From assembly GCA_021106755.1 (NCBI GenBank), contig JAIOTM010000142.1, forward strand, positions 1 to 6,564: a stretch of 6,564 bases of DNA, in the 5' to 3' direction. A program made the translations under genes and the position numbers. This document shows, one piece after another, positions 5,674 to 6,564 of the stretch; positions within the stretch are counted from its first letter, which is position 1; each line of letters starts with the position of its first letter. Under the pieces are notes generated by a model. It had not been told where the DNA came from, did not search any database, and was given only the letters and a program-made list of their open reading frames with translations. The DNA comes from Candidatus Cloacimonadota bacterium (GTDB taxonomy: Bacteria > Cloacimonadota > Cloacimonadia > Cloacimonadales > JAIOQZ01).

Positions 5674-6564
5674 CAAGTTCTATTCAGAGGAGTTCGATGT
5701 GAACTCATGGGCAATCCTGAAAAAGGAGCTGACAGCTCTTCTGGATATGTCCATCAATTCTGCTGATGAGCTTGCAAACATGCTTGAGCGATACAGTGAA
5801 CTTGACTTCATCCTTGGAGATGAGATGGCAAGAAAATACATTGAGATGACACGATTTTCTGATAATACTGAGTTAGAAGAAAAATTCAACACTTTTTACG
5901 CGGAAATTGTTACACCCTCAATGCCGTTTGATTTCAAGCTGAAAAAGAAATTCTACGACAGCCCCTTCCGCAAAGAACTGCCTGAATTTCGCTGGGGACA
6001 TTTTAATCGCTTAGTAACAAACGATATTGAAATGTTCCGGGACGCGAATGTACCATTAATGCGGGATGAACGCGAACTTGCCAATCAATACGGGGCAATA
6101 ATCGGGAAGCTGAGTGCTGAATTTGATGGAGAAGAGAAAACTTACTCGCAACTCGGTGCTTATCAGAAAGACCCGGACAGAAACAAGCGGGAGGCTGCCT
6201 GGCGTATCCGACTTAAACTATTGGCGGAAAAAAGTTCTGATTTAGATATTTTGTTTGATAAACTGCGCGATTTACGTGGACAACTGGCTCAAAACGCGGG
6301 ATTCAGCAGTTACCGAGATTTTGAGCACCAGCGAAAAGGCAGATTTTCATATACACCTGCCGATGTGGAACAGTTTCATGCTTCGGTAGAGCAAAAAATT
6401 CTGCCCCTTCTGCGTGAATTTAATATGCACAGGAAAGAAACCTTATGCTTAGACTCTGTGCGTCCCTGGGATATCGGTGTTGACCTTGATGGTAAAAAAT
6501 TGCATCCTTTCAAAGACACTGACGAACTAATCACTCGCTCTATAGAGGCTATGCACAGGGTAAA
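5639..6564 (+). CDS. M3-family oligoendopeptidase (PepF-like), N-terminal part, cut by the window end
   Basis: The frame is open from ATG 5639 to the last base and gives 308 residues with no stop. It is rich in charged helices, as expected of the N-terminal helical region of M3 oligopeptidases. Recognisable family stretches include SDLDILFDKLRDLRGQLAQ (200-218), NAGFSSYRDFEHQRKGRFSY (219-238), TPADVEQFH (239-247) and LDSVRPWDIGVDLDG (271-285). Members are cytoplasmic zinc metallopeptidases that cut short peptides. The HEXXH zinc site lies in the C-terminal half of this family (about 550-600 residues in total), beyond the window, so activity cannot be confirmed here. No signal peptide is present. 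The start is set by AAGGTGG at 5627-5633 and overlaps the glycosyltransferase by 35 nt, which suggests co-transcription. A link to the lipid-sugar genes is not obvious; it may simply share the operon. Confidence 0.88.
   Translation, partial: MLTSDKLKKIPNKFYSEEFDVNSWAILKKELTALLDMSINSADELANMLERYSELDFILGDEMARKYIEMTRFSDNTELEEKFNTFYAEIVTPSMPFDFKLKKKFYDSPFRKELPEFRWGHFNRLVTNDIEMFRDANVPLMRDERELANQYGAIIGKLSAEFDGEEKTYSQLGAYQKDPDRNKREAAWRIRLKLLAEKSSDLDILFDKLRDLRGQLAQNAGFSSYRDFEHQRKGRFSYTPADVEQFHASVEQKILPLLREFNMHRKETLCLDSVRPWDIGVDLDGKKLHPFKDTDELITRSIEAMHRV

Noticed and set aside
5680..5892. Minus-strand 70-codon open frame
   Set aside because: It is antisense to the oligoendopeptidase frame, which stays open for 308 codons and has clear family stretches.
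1..6564. CRISPR array, tRNA, rRNA, transposase or phage genes
   Set aside because: No regularly spaced repeats, cloverleaf, rRNA-like stretches, or mobile-element protein signatures were seen on either strand.

Overview
The window is 6.56 kb with every supported gene on the + strand. It looks like chromosome from an uncultured, Gram-negative-type bacterium of the Fibrobacterota-Chlorobiota-Bacteroidota (FCB) group. Evidence for this is a secreted-protein C-terminus with an FnIII-like domain followed by an NYPNPFNPET-type sorting/FlgD-like domain (the type IX secretion signature), plus a PorV/FadL-like outer-membrane beta-barrel. The wording of the FnIII and sorting domains resembles what I remember from Cloacimonadota and Marinimicrobia proteins. 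That placement is inference from memory, not a search result. There is no sign of phage, IS element, CRISPR array, rRNA or tRNA.

Layout: (1) 1-555 is the 3' end of a secreted protein, without a signal peptide in view, closed by a clear intrinsic terminator. (2) 614-1202 is a 589-nt stretch without a credible gene. It holds a degenerate dispersed-type palindromic repeat, interleaved short inverted repeats, and two candidate sigma70-type promoters in front of the next gene. (3) 1203-2420 is an outer-membrane barrel protein, overlapping by one base (TAATG) with (4) 2420-3985, a RecJ-like DHH/DHHA1 phosphoesterase with a full set of metal-binding motifs. (5) A compound hairpin without a U-tract lies in the 102-nt gap. 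(6) 4088-4681 is a CTP-dependent polyprenol/diacylglycerol-kinase family membrane protein. (7) 4690-5673 is a GtrB/DPM1-like polyprenyl-phosphate glycosyltransferase. (8) 5639 to the window end is the N-terminal part of an M3-family oligoendopeptidase, overlapping the glycosyltransferase by 35 nt.

Tight spacing and overlaps suggest 1203-2420 and 2420-3985 are co-transcribed, and that 4088 to the end is a second run, possibly continuous with the first. The clearest functional pairing is kinase plus glycosyltransferase: one could make or recycle a polyprenyl phosphate that the other loads with a sugar, analogous to eukaryotic Sec59 and Dpm1. The other genes (barrel, nuclease, peptidase) share no obvious pathway. 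I found no convincing new defence or mobile system; the best leads are the lipid-linked sugar pair, the barrel-nuclease coupling and the structured non-coding stretches.
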